Counted from the stretch's first letter, positions 29,879 through 40,219 are shown. The stretch: 64,000 nt of DNA from Rahnella ecdela (GCF_019049625.1 NZ_JAFMOY010000132.1:62001-126000); one strand, 5' to 3'. The notes: generated from the sequence alone by a model not told the origin. Translations and numbers: made by a program.

Positions 29879-30736
29879 ATGAAATTTAAGACCCTCAAAT
29901 ATTTCTCGACAGTGCTGGTTTTCGCAGTCGCAATATGCGCCGGATGGTGGATGTGGAATTATTATATGCAGTCCCCGTGGACACGGGATGGCAAAGTTCG
30001 CGCAGAAATTGTGGATATCACGCCGGAAGTTTCCGGGCGGATCACTGAAATAAATATCCACGATAACCAGTTTGTTAAAAGCGGTGATCTGCTGTTCAGG
30101 CTTGATCCGGTGCCGTTTAAAATCGCAGTCGATAATGCCGAAGCCGCACTGGCTAAAGCCGCGGCTGATTTAGCCAAAGCCAATCATGAAGCCCAGCGAC
30201 GCCGCGGGCTCGGCACTAACGTTATTTCCGCCGAATCATTAGATGAATCCAATATCACTGCCAAAGGAATGCAGGCGCAATATCAGGCCGCGCAGTCTGC
30301 ATTAGAACAGGCAAAGTGGAATCTGAGTAAAACCACTATTGTCGCGCCGACAGACGGTTATATCACCAACCTGCAAACCCGCAGAGGCAACTATGCCACG
30401 ACCGGTACGCCGCTGGTCGGACTGGTGGATATCCATTCGTTTTATGTTCTCGGATATTTCGAAGAAACTAAACTCAAAAATATTCGCGAAGGAAATATAG
30501 CGGATATCACCCTCTTTAACGGCAATATCCCGTTGCAGGGGCGCGTGGAAAGTATTGGCCGTGCGATTTATGACCAGAGCCTCGATACACCGGAAGATTT
30601 ACTGATGAATGTAAAACCGAATGTGCCATGGGTACGTCTTGCACAGAGAATACCGGTAAGAATTAAACTTGAGAACGTGCCAGAACATGTTGTTCTGGTG
30701 GCCGGAACCACCTGTACGATTTCTGTGCGCAATTAA
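29879..30736 (+). CDS. ydhJ: YdhJ, HlyD-family efflux periplasmic adaptor
   Basis: A 285-residue membrane-fusion protein. One N-terminal membrane anchor (about residues 8-27), a lipoyl half-motif at about 48-75, an alpha-helical hairpin (about 80-145, Ala- and Lys-rich) and a beta-barrel (about 150-285) follow in order. It bridges the YdhK pump to an outer-membrane channel. Neighbours ydhI and ydhK complete the unit; the substrate is unknown, aromatic acids being a guess from AaeAB similarity. Confidence 0.92.
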   Translation: MKFKTLKYFSTVLVFAVAICAGWWMWNYYMQSPWTRDGKVRAEIVDITPEVSGRITEINIHDNQFVKSGDLLFRLDPVPFKIAVDNAEAALAKAAADLAKANHEAQRRRGLGTNVISAESLDESNITAKGMQAQYQAAQSALEQAKWNLSKTTIVAPTDGYITNLQTRRGNYATTGTPLVGLVDIHSFYVLGYFEETKLKNIREGNIADITLFNGNIPLQGRVESIGRAIYDQSLDTPEDLLMNVKPNVPWVRLAQRIPVRIKLENVPEHVVLVAGTTCTISVRN

Positions 30737-30745
30737 GGTTTCGTC

Positions 30746-32797
30746 GTGAATCTTTCCTGGCTCGAATGGAAAAACACCCCGTGGGGAAAAGCGACCGGCG
30801 GCCAATGGCGGTATGCCTTACGTAATTCCCTTGCGATGATCCTCGCGCTGTATATCGCTTTTGAATTTCAGATGGACGAACCTTACTGGGCGCTGACATC
30901 TGCTGCCGTCGTCAGTTTTCCGACGGTGGGTGGCGTTATCAGTAAAAGTATCGGCAGAATTATTGGCAGTTTGCTGGGCGCCGTGGGGGCGGTATTCATT
31001 GCCGGACATTGCCTGAATGAGCCGTGGCTTTTCACTTTCGCCATCGCCGCCTGGCTGGGGATTTGTACTTATGTCTCCAACCATTATCAAAACAACGTCT
31101 CGTACGCTTTCGCACTGGCGGGTTATACGGCGGCAATTATTGCGTTCTCAACCGTAGACGTCACGGATACAACGCAGATTTTTGATATCGCCCAGGCGCG
31201 TGTCGGTGAAGTCATCACCGGTATTTTATGCGGTGGCTTTATGATGATGGTGCTGCCCAGCACCTCAGACGGAGACGCCCTGCTCACTTCCCTGCGCAAA
31301 ATGCATACCCAGTTGCTGGAACATGCGCAGTTGCTCTGGCGTACCGAAATCTCCGACCAGATCCGCACCTCGCATGAAGGTCTGATCGGGCAAATTCTCA
31401 CCCTGAATCTGTTGCGCATTCAGGCCGTCTGGAGCCATTACCGCCTGCGCCGTCAGAATAACGTGCTCAATTATCTGCTTCATCAGCAGTTGCGCATGAC
31501 CAGTTATATTTCCAGCTTGCGCCGTATGTTGCTCAACTGGCCGAATCCGCCGGAAAACCTGACTGAAGTGATGAGCGTTTTGCTCGATGAATTGCGCAAA
31601 CCCGATACTGACAAATACAAACTGTCGAAAATTCTTGAGCACATTAAACCTCACGACACGTCCGATTTTCGTCATCAGGCCTTCTGGCAGCGGTTACGTG
31701 ATTTCTGCTGGCTGTATCTGCGCAGTGAACGCTGGCTGCGCCGGGTGGAAAACGCCAATGTGGCCGAGGCTGAAACACTCCAGCCGCCAAAAATCAGTCA
31801 TCTCGCGCAACATACCGACACACTGGAAGCTGCCTACAACGGGCTGAGAACTTTTTTGTGCATCGTGATTGGTTGCGGGTTCTGGATGAGCACGCAGTGG
31901 GATTCCGGCGCCGGTGCCGTGGCGCTGACGGCCGTCAGTTGTGTGCTTTATTCCTCGACCGCCTCCCCGATCAGCAGCGTCACATTGTTAATTAAATCGC
32001 TGGGTTTACTGTTTGTCGGCTGTTTTCTGCTCAAGTTCGGGCTGATGGTTCAAATCGATAACTTTTGGGTATTCTGTGCTTTCTTCCTGCCGATGCTTGT
32101 CACTATGCAGATGATGAAATTGCAGTACAAACGTTACGCGGGATTGTGGGGACAAATGATTGTCTTCATGGGCTCTTTTTTAGCCGTCACTAATCCGCCG
32201 GATTTCGACTATCAGTCGTTTATGAACGACGGCGTGGCCAAGATTGCCGGTGTCATGCTGGCAGGGGTCGCGTTTCAGGTCTTAAGGCCGAGTTCGGATA
32301 AGCGTAAGAGCCGTCGTATTATCCGCGCCCTGCGCCGTGATTTTATGGATCAGCTCAGCCGCAAACCTTCCCTGAGTCATTTCCAGTTTGAATCGCTGAT
32401 TTACCACCGCATGAATCAGCTCAGTCAGAGTAAAGATCAGATTTCCCGCACCTGGCTGTTGCGCTGGGGCGTGGTGCTGCTCAATTGCAGCCACATTGTT
32501 TGGCAGTTGCGTGAATGGGAAACCCGTTCGGATCCGCTCTCTGCGGTACGTGACGTGTGTATTCACTGTCTGAAAGGGGTCATGACGGAACGCGGCGTCA
32601 GCCACGAAAATCTGGATGCCACGCTGACTGAGTTACTGCGGATGAGCAATTCACTGGCGCATCACCCTGAACCGGCGGCGCGCGAACTGGCGGGGGTTAT
32701 CTGGCGTCTGTACTGCTCGCTGTCACAATTGCAGCAGGCCATTTCAACGGATGATGGTCCGGCACCGCCGGTGGTCAGTACCACCAAACCTGCCTGA
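30746..32797 (+). CDS. ydhK: YdhK, FUSC-family efflux pump
   Basis: A 683-residue inner-membrane protein of the FUSC/AaeB type. It has two blocks of about five to six hydrophobic helices (about residues 25-165 and 370-510), each followed by a cytoplasmic helical domain. Translation starts at GTG. It is the transport subunit paired with YdhJ. A 12-base-pair inverted repeat lies directly after its stop. Confidence 0.92.
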   Translation: MNLSWLEWKNTPWGKATGGQWRYALRNSLAMILALYIAFEFQMDEPYWALTSAAVVSFPTVGGVISKSIGRIIGSLLGAVGAVFIAGHCLNEPWLFTFAIAAWLGICTYVSNHYQNNVSYAFALAGYTAAIIAFSTVDVTDTTQIFDIAQARVGEVITGILCGGFMMMVLPSTSDGDALLTSLRKMHTQLLEHAQLLWRTEISDQIRTSHEGLIGQILTLNLLRIQAVWSHYRLRRQNNVLNYLLHQQLRMTSYISSLRRMLLNWPNPPENLTEVMSVLLDELRKPDTDKYKLSKILEHIKPHDTSDFRHQAFWQRLRDFCWLYLRSERWLRRVENANVAEAETLQPPKISHLAQHTDTLEAAYNGLRTFLCIVIGCGFWMSTQWDSGAGAVALTAVSCVLYSSTASPISSVTLLIKSLGLLFVGCFLLKFGLMVQIDNFWVFCAFFLPMLVTMQMMKLQYKRYAGLWGQMIVFMGSFLAVTNPPDFDYQSFMNDGVAKIAGVMLAGVAFQVLRPSSDKRKSRRIIRALRRDFMDQLSRKPSLSHFQFESLIYHRMNQLSQSKDQISRTWLLRWGVVLLNCSHIVWQLREWETRSDPLSAVRDVCIHCLKGVMTERGVSHENLDATLTELLRMSNSLAHHPEPAARELAGVIWRLYCSLSQLQQAISTDDGPAPPVVSTTKPA

Positions 32798-32806
32798 CGC
32801 TTAACC

Positions 32807-32839
32807 CTTCAGGCTGCGAAAGTTAACCGCAGCCTGAAG
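32807..32839. repeat. Perfect 12-bp inverted repeat between ydhK and ydhF
   Basis: CTTCAGGCTGCG and CGCAGCCTGAAG are exact inverses around a nine-base loop. It lies between two convergent stops and would fold strongly in RNA, but no T-run follows on either strand, so it is a stem that may stop transcription with Rho or protect 3' ends. Confidence 0.7.
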
Positions 32840-32848
32840 CAGGAGCGA

Positions 32849-33745
32849 TTATGGAACGTCGTAGCCCAGCGCAGCTTTACGAATACGGAACCACTGCTGA
32901 CGGGTCATTTCGAGTGACAATGATTTCCAGGCTGATTTCACGCGTTCAATTTTGCCCGAACCGATAATCGGCAGTGGCTGAGACGGCAGACGCATCACCC
33001 AGGCGTAAACCACCTGTTCGATAGTCCCGGCACCCATTTCATTCGCCACCGCCTGAAGTTCGTCGCGCAGTGGCTGGAACTCAGCATCACTGAACAAACG
33101 ACCGCCACCCAGACAGGACCACGCCATCGGCCTGATGCGCAATTGCTGACAGAGATCCAGCGTGCCATCCAGAATTGCAGGCTGATGAATGGGAGAAATT
33201 TCCACCTGATTCGTCGCCAGCTGGAACGGCAGGCGTGATTGCAACAGACTGAACTGCGCAGGCGTAAAGTTGGAAACGCCGAAGTGTTTTACTTTGCCGC
33301 TTTTGTGCAACTGCGTGAACGCCTCAGCGACTTCGTCGGCATCCATCAGCGGATCCGGGCGGTGGATCAACAGCAAATCCAGATAATCGGTATGCAGATT
33401 ACTTAACGATTTCTCGGCGCGCTCCACGATGTACTTTGTGTCTGTAATGTAGTGACCGATTTTATTATCAGGATTGGCACGTGTCGCAATGCCGCATTTA
33501 CTGACCAGCTGCATTTTTTCGCGCAGAGCAGGCTTGAGTCGAAGAGCCTCACCGAACGCGGCTTCACACTGATAATCACCGTAAATATCCGCATGATCGG
33601 CAGTCGTAATGCCCAGCTCAATATGCTGTTCCATGAACGCCAGAATCTGTTGCGGCGTCATGTTCCATTCCATCAGACGCCAGTAACCGCAAATCAGTTT
33701 CGAGAATACCGGACCTTGAGGAGAAATCGGGGTACGCGCTTCCAT
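32849..33745 (-). CDS. ydhF: YdhF, aldo/keto reductase
   Basis: A 298-residue aldo/keto reductase barrel of usual length. The catalytic Asp-Tyr pair is in TTADHADIYGDYQCE (about residues 48-62), and KCG with a downstream His (LLIHRPDPLMD) completes the tetrad. It reduces carbonyls with NADPH; the substrate is unknown. The ATG at 33745 has AAGGGA upstream and matches E. coli; the longer frame lacks conserved residues. sodC, adjacent to ydhF in E. coli, is absent here. Confidence 0.93.
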   Translation of the reverse strand: MEARTPISPQGPVFSKLICGYWRLMEWNMTPQQILAFMEQHIELGITTADHADIYGDYQCEAAFGEALRLKPALREKMQLVSKCGIATRANPDNKIGHYITDTKYIVERAEKSLSNLHTDYLDLLLIHRPDPLMDADEVAEAFTQLHKSGKVKHFGVSNFTPAQFSLLQSRLPFQLATNQVEISPIHQPAILDGTLDLCQQLRIRPMAWSCLGGGRLFSDAEFQPLRDELQAVANEMGAGTIEQVVYAWVMRLPSQPLPIIGSGKIERVKSAWKSLSLEMTRQQWFRIRKAALGYDVP

Positions 33746-33874
33746 TATGAATCCCTTAAGTTTTTGATTTTCGACCAACAGAATACACAACGCCTGCGGC
33801 GCTGTATTGATGCGGAGCGTAAGAATTGCAAAGAAGCAGACCGCCATCACGACGCTGACGTCTGGCATGAAAAA

Positions 33875-34114
33875 TCAGAACAGTTCCGGTTGTTCAGGCA
33901 AAGGTTCGTCGGGCTGTTTTCCAGCGCGAAGCTGACGCAAAAGGCGCTGCTGACATAAACGCAGGACATGGCGTTTTTCCGTGTCCGTCATTTTCATCCA
34001 GCCAAAACGTTCCTCACGGCTGCGCAGGCAACCGCGACAATAACCGCGCTCATCGGCCTGACAAATTCCCCTGCACGGGCTGGGTATTTCGAAAAACTCA
34101 AGTTGCTGGGCCAC
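33875..34114 (-). CDS. ydhL: YdhL, DUF1289 cysteine-containing small protein
   Basis: A 79-residue protein almost identical in layout to E. coli YdhL. The DUF1289 cysteines are in SPCRGICQADERGYCRGCLR (Cys at about 14, 18, 26 and 29), a likely metal or Fe-S site. Its role is unknown. It lies 130 bases after ydhF in the coordinate sense and is divergent from nemA. Confidence 0.93.
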   Translation of the reverse strand: MAQQLEFFEIPSPCRGICQADERGYCRGCLRSREERFGWMKMTDTEKRHVLRLCQQRLLRQLRAGKQPDEPLPEQPELF

Positions 34115-34313
34115 ACGCCCTCCGTAAATAACGGTGAACTTTTATTCAAGACGTTTTCTGCTCATCCTGCAAGAGGATCTGCAAAAAGGCACCGTGCGCG
34201 TAGTCAGACAGAGGCCAGATGCGATAGAAAGAGGCATTGCGAAACGGTCGTGTAGCGGGAACTATGTTCCTGATTAGCCTGCCGATCAGTCCACTTAATC
34301 CGGAGTTATAGAA

Positions 34314-35405
34314 ATGACCAAGCTTTTCACCCCCATTGTTGTCGGTAAAAATACGCTGCCTAACCGTGTCTTTATGGCGCCGCTTACCCGCCTGCGCAGC
34401 ATCGAACCGGGTGACATCCCTACCCCGCTGATGGGCGAATATTACGCTCAGCGCCACAGTTCCGGCCTGATCATTACTGAAGCCACTCAGGTTTCTTTCC
34501 AGGCGAAAGGTTATGCGGGTGCGCCGGGTCTGCACACGCCGGAACAGGTGGCTGCGTGGAAAAAAATCGTCGCAGGCGTGCATCAGAAAAATAGCCATAT
34601 TGCGGTTCAGCTATGGCACACAGGCCGTATTTCTCATAACAGCGTTCAGCCGGATAATCAGACACCGGTCTCAGCTTCCGCTGTCAATCCTAATACCCGC
34701 ACCAGCCTGCGCGACGAACAAGGCCACGCGATCCGCGTTGATTGCCCGACACCGCGTGCGCTGGAACTCAGCGAAATTCCGGGGATCATTAACGATTTCC
34801 GTCATGCGGCTGAGTGTTCTGCCGAAGCCGGTTTTGATTACATTGAGCTGCATGCGGCGCACGGTTATCTGTTGCACCAGTTCATGTCTCCGGCATCTAA
34901 CCTGCGTGAAGACGAATACGGCGGCAACATTGAAAACCGTACCCGCCTGACACTGGAAGTGGTTGATGCAACCATCGCTGCTATCGGCGCAGACCGCGTG
35001 GGTATTCGTATTTCACCCATGGGTCCGTTTAACGGGCTGGACAACGGTGAAGATCAGGAACAGGCCGCTATTTATCTGCTGGATGAACTGAACAAACGTA
35101 AACTCGCTTATCTGCATATTTCTGAACCGGACTGGGCTGGCGGCAAACCTTACTCTGTAGAATTCCGAGCGGTGATCCGTGCTCATTATCAGGGCGTAAT
35201 TGTCGGTGCCGGTGCTTATACCGCTGAGAAAGGCGAAGAGCTTATCGAAAAAGGTTACATCGACGCAGTGGCTTTCGGTCGCAGCTATATCGCTAACCCG
35301 GACCTGGTCGAACGCCTGAAATCTCACGCCCCGCTTAACGATCCAAAACCAGAAACCTTCTACGGCGGCGGTGCTCAGGGTTATACCGATTACCCGACGC
35401 TGTAA
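34314..35405 (+). CDS. nemA: NemA, N-ethylmaleimide reductase (Old Yellow Enzyme)
   Basis: A 363-residue FMN oxidoreductase that reduces activated alkenes, methylglyoxal, quinones and nitro compounds. The barrel opens with [20 protein letters not shown]; the His-x-x-Asn-type site is in [13 protein letters not shown] and the FMN-phosphate site is in [13 protein letters not shown]. In E. coli it follows the repressor gene nemR; no nemR is present in the 199 bases upstream here. It is followed by gloA, forming an electrophile-detoxification pair. Confidence 0.95.
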   Translation: MTKLFTPIVVGKNTLPNRVFMAPLTRLRSIEPGDIPTPLMGEYYAQRHSSGLIITEATQVSFQAKGYAGAPGLHTPEQVAAWKKIVAGVHQKNSHIAVQLWHTGRISHNSVQPDNQTPVSASAVNPNTRTSLRDEQGHAIRVDCPTPRALELSEIPGIINDFRHAAECSAEAGFDYIELHAAHGYLLHQFMSPASNLREDEYGGNIENRTRLTLEVVDATIAAIGADRVGIRISPMGPFNGLDNGEDQEQAAIYLLDELNKRKLAYLHISEPDWAGGKPYSVEFRAVIRAHYQGVIVGAGAYTAEKGEELIEKGYIDAVAFGRSYIANPDLVERLKSHAPLNDPKPETFYGGGAQGYTDYPTL

Positions 35406-35432
35406 TGATTAAAAAAGTGTGATCCCATCCTT

Positions 35433-35467
35433 GCAGCAGAAGATGCCCTCCTTCTGCTGCTTTTTTT
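35433..35467 (+). terminator. Rho-independent terminator of nemA
   Basis: A ten-base-pair stem (GCAGCAGAAG with CTTCTGCTGC) and seven T lie 28 bases after nemA, separating it from gloA. Confidence 0.9.
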
Positions 35468-35567
35468 GGTCAGGCCTTCAGCAACTGAGCGTCGTTTTAC
35501 AGACAAAATGGTCGCTATCAGTTAGGCTTGAACCGATAATTCTCATCCTGCAAATAAAGAGGAACCT

Positions 35568-35975
35568 ATGCGTTTACTCCATACCATGCTTCGTGTTGGC
35601 GATCTGCAACGCGCGATAAGCTTCTATACCGATGTGTTAGGCATGCGCCTGCTGCGTACCAGCGAAAACACTGAATACAAATACTCCCTGGCATTTGTAG
35701 GTTACACCGATGAAAGTGAAGGTGCCGTCATTGAACTGACCTATAACTGGGGCGTTGACAGCTACGATATAGGCACCGCTTACGGCCATATCGCACTGGG
35801 CGTGGATAACGTCGCGCAAACCTGCGATGACATCCGCAACGCGGGCGGCAAAGTGACCCGTGAAGCCGGTCCGGTTAAAGGCGGCTCTACTATCATCGCG
35901 TTTGTTGAAGATCCCGACGGCTACAAAATTGAGCTGATCGAATCCAAACATGCAGGTCAGGGTCTGGGTAACTAA
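35568..35975 (+). CDS. gloA: Glyoxalase I
   Basis: A 135-residue lactoylglutathione lyase that isomerises the methylglyoxal-glutathione adduct. The nickel ligands of the family are present: His5 (LLHTMLRV), Glu56 (AVIELTYN), His74 (YGHIALGV) and Glu122 (GYKIELIE). AGAGGAAC precedes the ATG. Own terminator downstream. Confidence 0.97.
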   Translation: MRLLHTMLRVGDLQRAISFYTDVLGMRLLRTSENTEYKYSLAFVGYTDESEGAVIELTYNWGVDSYDIGTAYGHIALGVDNVAQTCDDIRNAGGKVTREAGPVKGGSTIIAFVEDPDGYKIELIESKHAGQGLGN

Positions 35976-35990
35976 TTCCCCTGAATGCTG

Positions 35991-36016
35991 AAAGGGGCGC
36001 ATCTGCGCCCTTTTTT
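35991..36016 (+). terminator. Rho-independent terminator of gloA
   Basis: AAAGGGGCGC-ATCT-GCGCCCTTTTTT, 16 bases after the stop. Confidence 0.9.
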
Positions 36017-36099
36017 ATTGCCCAATTTTTGCCGCAGCCCTGCAACGGGCGGCAAAATTTGTCATAATGCGCGCTGAATTCGATGAAGATAAGAAACTA

Positions 36100-36783
36100 A
36101 TGGCCGAGAATAGTGACATTAACGCCCTGAGAGGCCGTTTTCGTGGTTTTTATCCGGTAGTAATTGATGTTGAAACTGCCGGATTTAATGCCCAAACCGA
36201 TGCGCTGCTGGAAATTGCGGCAATCACACTGAAGATGGATGAGGACGGCTGGCTGCAAAGCGATGAGACCGTGCATTTCCACGTAGAACCTTTTGAAGGC
36301 TCGGTACTGGTGCCGGAAGCGCTGGCGTTTAACGGTATCGACCCGACCAATCCGCTGCGCGGTGCAGTCAGTGAATATGACGCCCTGCACGAAATTTTTA
36401 AAGTCATCCGCAAAGGGATGAAAGAGCAAAACTGCAACCGCGCGATCATTGTGGCGCACAATGCCAATTTCGATCACAGCTTCCTGATGGCAGCAGCTGA
36501 ACGCGCCGGGCTGAAACGCAATCCGTTCCACCCTTTCGCGACATTTGATACAGCCGCGTTAAGCGGGCTGGTACTCGGACAAACGGTGCTGGCAAAAGCC
36601 TGTATCAGTGCGGGAATGGTCTTTGACAGCAGTCAGGCACACTCTGCGCTGTATGATACCGAACGCACCGCAGAGCTGTTCTGTGAGCTGGTGAATCGCT
36701 GGAAGCGTCTTGGTGGCTGGCCGTTGCCACTGACCGCAGAAGAAACCGAAGACGAAGCCGCACAACAGGAAAATCAGCAGTAA
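36100..36783 (+). CDS. rnt: Ribonuclease T
   Basis: A 227-residue DEDD exonuclease that trims the 3' ends of tRNA and other stable RNAs. The motifs are VIDVETAG (Asp and Glu, about residues 23-30), [10 protein letters not shown] (about 122-131) and [12 protein letters not shown] (about 182-193). I chose the ATG at 36100 for agreement with family length; the frame open from 36067 adds 11 residues. In E. coli the next gene is lhr; here it is absent and grxD follows directly. Confidence 0.95.
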   Translation: MAENSDINALRGRFRGFYPVVIDVETAGFNAQTDALLEIAAITLKMDEDGWLQSDETVHFHVEPFEGSVLVPEALAFNGIDPTNPLRGAVSEYDALHEIFKVIRKGMKEQNCNRAIIVAHNANFDHSFLMAAAERAGLKRNPFHPFATFDTAALSGLVLGQTVLAKACISAGMVFDSSQAHSALYDTERTAELFCELVNRWKRLGGWPLPLTAEETEDEAAQQENQQ

Positions 36784-36825
36784 GACCATACTGTGTGCAG
36801 TTCTCGACTGACTCAATTCAGACAT

Positions 36826-36856
36826 AAAAAAAGAGCGACGCAATGTCGCTCTTTTT
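36826..36856. terminator. Bidirectional terminator between rnt and grxD
   Basis: AAGAGCGAC pairs with GTCGCTCTT across five bases, with A-run and T-run flanks. Confidence 0.9.
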
Positions 36857-36894
36857 GTTTCCGCCATCCTTAAAGAACGGCAGCCTTCTTCGAA

Positions 36895-37236
36895 TTACTC
36901 TTCAGAAGATTTGTATTTTTCAGCAGTTTCTTTGATCAGCTGCTGCAGTTCGCCACGCTGGAACATCTCAACCACGATGTCGCAACCGCCAACCAGTTCA
37001 CCATCAACCCACAATTGCGGGAAAGTTGGCCAGTTAGCATATTTTGGCATTTCAGCGCGGATATCAGGGTTCTGCAAGATATCAACGTAAGCAAAACGTT
37101 CGCCACAGGCGGAAAGCGCCTGAACAGCCTGAGCGGAAAAACCGCAGCTTGGCAGCTTTGGAGAACCTTTCATATAAAGCAGGATCGGGTTTTCAGAAAC
37201 TTGCTTCTGAATCTTTTCAATAGTTGGAGTGGTCAT
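36895..37236 (-). CDS. grxD: Monothiol glutaredoxin 4
   Basis: A 113-residue monothiol glutaredoxin with the CGFS active site (LPSCGFSAQAVQAL, about residues 27-40) and the glutathione-binding WPTFPQLWVDGELVGGCDI. It binds a [2Fe-2S] cluster with BolA-type partners and carries Fe-S clusters, consistent with the suf operon elsewhere in the window. The ATG at 37236 matches the family. Confidence 0.96.
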   Translation of the reverse strand: MTTPTIEKIQKQVSENPILLYMKGSPKLPSCGFSAQAVQALSACGERFAYVDILQNPDIRAEMPKYANWPTFPQLWVDGELVGGCDIVVEMFQRGELQQLIKETAEKYKSSEE

Positions 37237-37699
37237 TTCTTGCTTCCTCAAGCCGGTACCGGCTGTCACGGTCATTACTCATCACGCGCGGCACCCAAAG
37301 ACGGTGCGCAAACACAATACTTTCTATTGTAACGACGCCAGCCATCAGATAAAAACGCCATTTTTTGTGTGGTCTTTCTCAATACTGGCATTTTATTAAA
37401 CAATTTTCGTCGGCTGCGCTGAGCATCACATATTTAAAGATTCATCGAGAATAACATTTTTGCCGTTCGACGATAATGTCAGATTTGCAAAATCGCATTC
37501 TTTATCTCAAATATTAACCTGATGAAAAATGGTTATTTTTTTGACTGAAAATGGCGGTTATTTCGACATAAAAAAAGCTATTAACTTTTTCTCACAATAT
37601 GATCTAGAATCGAGTCAATTCGTGCTTTTTTGTCGGGTTCTTTTAGGCAATACTCTGACATCCCTGATGTTTAACCCAACCACTCATGGTAACGAAGCT
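37237..37699. other. grxD-mepH divergent intergenic region (no gene seen)
   Basis: 463 AT-rich bases between the divergent grxD and mepH genes. I find no RNA gene, terminator or clear operator. An open frame reaches upstream of mepH to 37529, but it lacks a ribosome site and would hide the mepH signal peptide. Confidence 0.5.
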
Positions 37700-38605
37700 A
37701 TGCGCGTACTGTTCACGCTTTTTGTGCTGCTCTTTACCCAGCTGTTTCTTAATATGGCTCATGCGTCGCCACAGACACGCGTCTCTGCCGATCAGCGAAA
37801 GAGTCATGCGACTCCCGTGACGCCGGAAGAACGGCGAAAGCGAAAAACAGTGGCGGCGAAAACCAGTAAGAAATCAAAAGTCGCGCCGGTGACAGAGAAA
37901 AAGACTCAGGAAAAAACATCTCAATCGAAAAAAATCAGCAGAACTGAACTGGTCAAACGAAAGACAACTTCAGAGAAAAGCGTTAAAACAACCCGGGCCG
38001 AAAACAAAAAAGAAAAAACACTCAGGACAACGCGGGCCGAGAGCAAAACAGAGAAAAACACGAAATCCCGAACGCTTGCCAAAAACAGCACTGAAAAGGT
38101 CAGTAAAAAAGAAGCGTATGGCCGACACCGCAAAGGTAAGAAGTTACGCGAAGAAGACACCAAACCGATTACGCTAAGTGCGACTCATAAAAAACGCTAT
38201 CAGCATGCACAACAAACGGCGATGACCAAACTGATGCACCAGGTCGGTAAACCTTATCGCTGGGGAGGTACCTCCCCGAATACCGGTTTCGATTGCAGTG
38301 GCCTGGTCTATTACGCCTACAAAGATTTGATCCGCATTAAAATGCCGCGCACGGCAAATGAAATGTACCACCTGCGCGATGCGGCTCCCGTCAAACGTGG
38401 CGAACTTGAAAGCGGTGACCTGGTGTTCTTTCGGATTAACAACCGCGGCGCTGCGGACCACGTGGGTGTTTATGTCGGCAACGGCAAATTCATTCAGTCG
38501 CCAAGAACCGGTGAAGACATCAAAATCACTTCATTAGGCGATGATTACTGGCAAGATCATTATGTTGGCGCACGTCGGGTGATGACCCCGAAAACAATCC
38601 GATAA
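37700..38605 (+). CDS. mepH: MepH, NlpC/P60 murein endopeptidase
   Basis: A 301-residue secreted enzyme that cuts peptide crosslinks in peptidoglycan, allowing wall growth. A signal peptide (MRVLFTLFVLLFTQLFLNMAHA) is followed by a very long Lys-, Thr- and Ser-rich linker (about residues 30-160), then the NlpC/P60 domain with the catalytic Cys in TGFDCSGLVYYAY and the His in DHVGVYVGNG. E. coli MepH is about 271 residues, and the extra length is in the linker, where a TTRAE-(N/S)-K block is repeated. sodB follows mepH in E. coli but not here. Confidence 0.93.
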   Translation: MRVLFTLFVLLFTQLFLNMAHASPQTRVSADQRKSHATPVTPEERRKRKTVAAKTSKKSKVAPVTEKKTQEKTSQSKKISRTELVKRKTTSEKSVKTTRAENKKEKTLRTTRAESKTEKNTKSRTLAKNSTEKVSKKEAYGRHRKGKKLREEDTKPITLSATHKKRYQHAQQTAMTKLMHQVGKPYRWGGTSPNTGFDCSGLVYYAYKDLIRIKMPRTANEMYHLRDAAPVKRGELESGDLVFFRINNRGAADHVGVYVGNGKFIQSPRTGEDIKITSLGDDYWQDHYVGARRVMTPKTIR

Positions 38606-38712
38606 TAAACAATTCGTTAAGTCTGAAGTTTCGCTAATCAGCCATTGAATAGCATTTAACGAAGAGTTTCTGCAGGGAAGAGTATCGGGGATATCGGGCA
38701 CTGCGTAAAATT

Positions 38713-38750
38713 GAAAAGGGCGATTCCTGTGAAAGGAATCGCCCTTTTTT
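38713..38750. terminator. Bidirectional terminator between mepH and cydH
   Basis: AAGGGCGATTCC pairs with GGAATCGCCCTT over 12 base pairs with A- and T-rich flanks, between convergent genes. Confidence 0.9.
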
Positions 38751-38769
38751 GTTGCGTCTCACTACTGAA

Positions 38770-38859
38770 TTAGTTCATCACTGCCGTGAAGCTGAAAGCG
38801 ATAATCATGAGCAAAGCGCAAACCGTGGTGATCAACGATAATTTCAGGTTGCTGTCCAT
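38770..38859 (-). CDS. cydH: CydH (YnhF), tiny cytochrome bd-I accessory subunit
   Basis: A 29-residue single-helix protein too short for ordinary gene calling. It starts MDSNLKLSLITTV and ends in FTAVMN, the same length and layout as E. coli YnhF/CydH, which is the fourth subunit of cytochrome bd-I and sits in the same place, upstream of purR. AAGGGGG precedes the ATG. The residues after position 13 are hydrophobic (about 14-26). Confidence 0.9.
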   Translation of the reverse strand: MDSNLKLSLITTVCALLMIIAFSFTAVMN

Positions 38860-39193
38860 CAAACCCCCTTTCGGATCAAGTTGTGGCGTTTCTTTTAGCC
38901 ACACTAAATGTGTGCCAACGCATTTTCGCATAATTCACATTTAAAATCTTCTGCTGAATGACAATGCGAACATGACAATTTTACTTCCACTTTCATGCAT
39001 TATAAGAGAAAATTGTCGGTTAACACGCCTGTGTGCCGGTCGATTTCACCCGAGAGCATTTCACGCCTCATTCTGAAGAATCCACCCAACGATTTCACTG
39101 CCCTTTAAGATGTCCGCAGTGTAATCAACGCAAGCAAACGATTAACATAATGCTAACGTGCTAAAGCACGGAAGTTCAGGAGTCATTCTTTAC
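38860..39193. other. cydH-purR divergent intergenic region
   Basis: 334 bases with divergent promoters for cydH and purR. Apart from the PurR-type operator at 39132-39147, I see no RNA gene or repeat. Confidence 0.5.
39132..39147. promoter_or_regulatory. PurR-type operator upstream of purR
   Basis: AAGCAAACGATTAACA resembles the 16-base PUR box (GCAAACGTTTNC core) with the central CG in place. Position 47 bases before the purR ATG fits autoregulation as in E. coli. Confidence 0.5.
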
Positions 39194-40219
39194 ATGGCAA
39201 CGATTAAAGATGTCGCAAAGCGCGCTGGCGTTTCCACTACAACCGTGTCGCACGTCATCAATAAAACACGTTTCGTCGCCGAAGAAACCAAGGAAGCGGT
39301 GCTCCTCGCCATTAAAGAGCTACATTATTCGCCGAGCGCTGTAGCCCGTAGCCTTAAAGTGAATAACACCAAGACGATTGGTTTGCTGGCAACGTCCAGT
39401 GAAGCACCCTATTTCGCCGAGGTGATTGAAGCCGTAGAGAACAGCTGCTTCTCCAAAGGCTATACGCTCATCTTATGTAACTCGCACAATAACCTGGAAA
39501 AACAACAGGCTTATCTGCAAATGCTGGCGCAAAAACGCGTCGACGGGTTGCTGGTGATGTGCGCGGAATATCCTGACGAACTGCTCAATATGCTTGAAGA
39601 GTACCGTTCAATCCCGATGGTCGTGATGGACTGGGGCGAAGCACGTAAAAACTTCACCGACAGCATTATCGATAATGCTTTCGAAGGCGGTTATATGGCC
39701 GGACGCTATCTGATTGAACGCGGACATCGCGATATTGGCGTGATTCCGGGCCAACTGGCGCGTAACACAGGCGGCGGTCGTTTCCAGGGATTCGTCAAAG
39801 CGCTGACAGAAGCCAATATCCCGCTTCGCGAAGAATGGGTGGTTCAGGGCGACTTTGAACCGGAATCAGGTTATCAGGCGATGCATAAGATTCTGATGCA
39901 GAAACAACGCCCGACTGCCGTTTTCTGCGGCGGTGATGTGATGGCGATGGGCGCTATTTGCGCCGCTGATGAGCTCGGACTGCGCGTTCCGCAGGATATT
40001 TCAGTGATCGGTTATGACAACGTGCGTAATGCACGGTACTTCTCTCCGGCACTGACCACCGTGCATCAGCCGAAAGAACGGCTGGGTGAGATGGCCTTTA
40101 CCATGCTGCTCGACCGCATCATCAGCAAACGCGAAGAATCACAAACCATCGAGGTGCATCCGAAACTGGTTGAACGTCGTTCGGTGGCTGATGGCCCTTA
40201 CCGCGACTACCGCCGTTAA
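39194..40219 (+). CDS. purR: PurR, purine repressor
   Basis: A 341-residue LacI-family repressor, identical in length to E. coli PurR. The helix-turn-helix and hinge are [20 protein letters not shown] and [10 protein letters not shown]. The effector domain (about residues 60-341) binds hypoxanthine or guanine. It represses purine biosynthesis. The ATG at 39194 is chosen from the conserved N-terminus. A terminator follows. Confidence 0.97.
   Translation: MATIKDVAKRAGVSTTTVSHVINKTRFVAEETKEAVLLAIKELHYSPSAVARSLKVNNTKTIGLLATSSEAPYFAEVIEAVENSCFSKGYTLILCNSHNNLEKQQAYLQMLAQKRVDGLLVMCAEYPDELLNMLEEYRSIPMVVMDWGEARKNFTDSIIDNAFEGGYMAGRYLIERGHRDIGVIPGQLARNTGGGRFQGFVKALTEANIPLREEWVVQGDFEPESGYQAMHKILMQKQRPTAVFCGGDVMAMGAICAADELGLRVPQDISVIGYDNVRNARYFSPALTTVHQPKERLGEMAFTMLLDRIISKREESQTIEVHPKLVERRSVADGPYRDYRR

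Noticed and set aside
34146..34598. Possible minus-strand gene or nemR remnant in front of nemA
   Set aside because: It mostly covers nemA antisense; the 199-base gap translated in several frames shows no TetR helix-turn-helix or NemR-like sequence.
37529..37699. Extended N-terminus for mepH
   Set aside because: It would place 57 residues before the signal peptide, and has no ribosome site; the ATG at 37700 fits the secreted enzyme.
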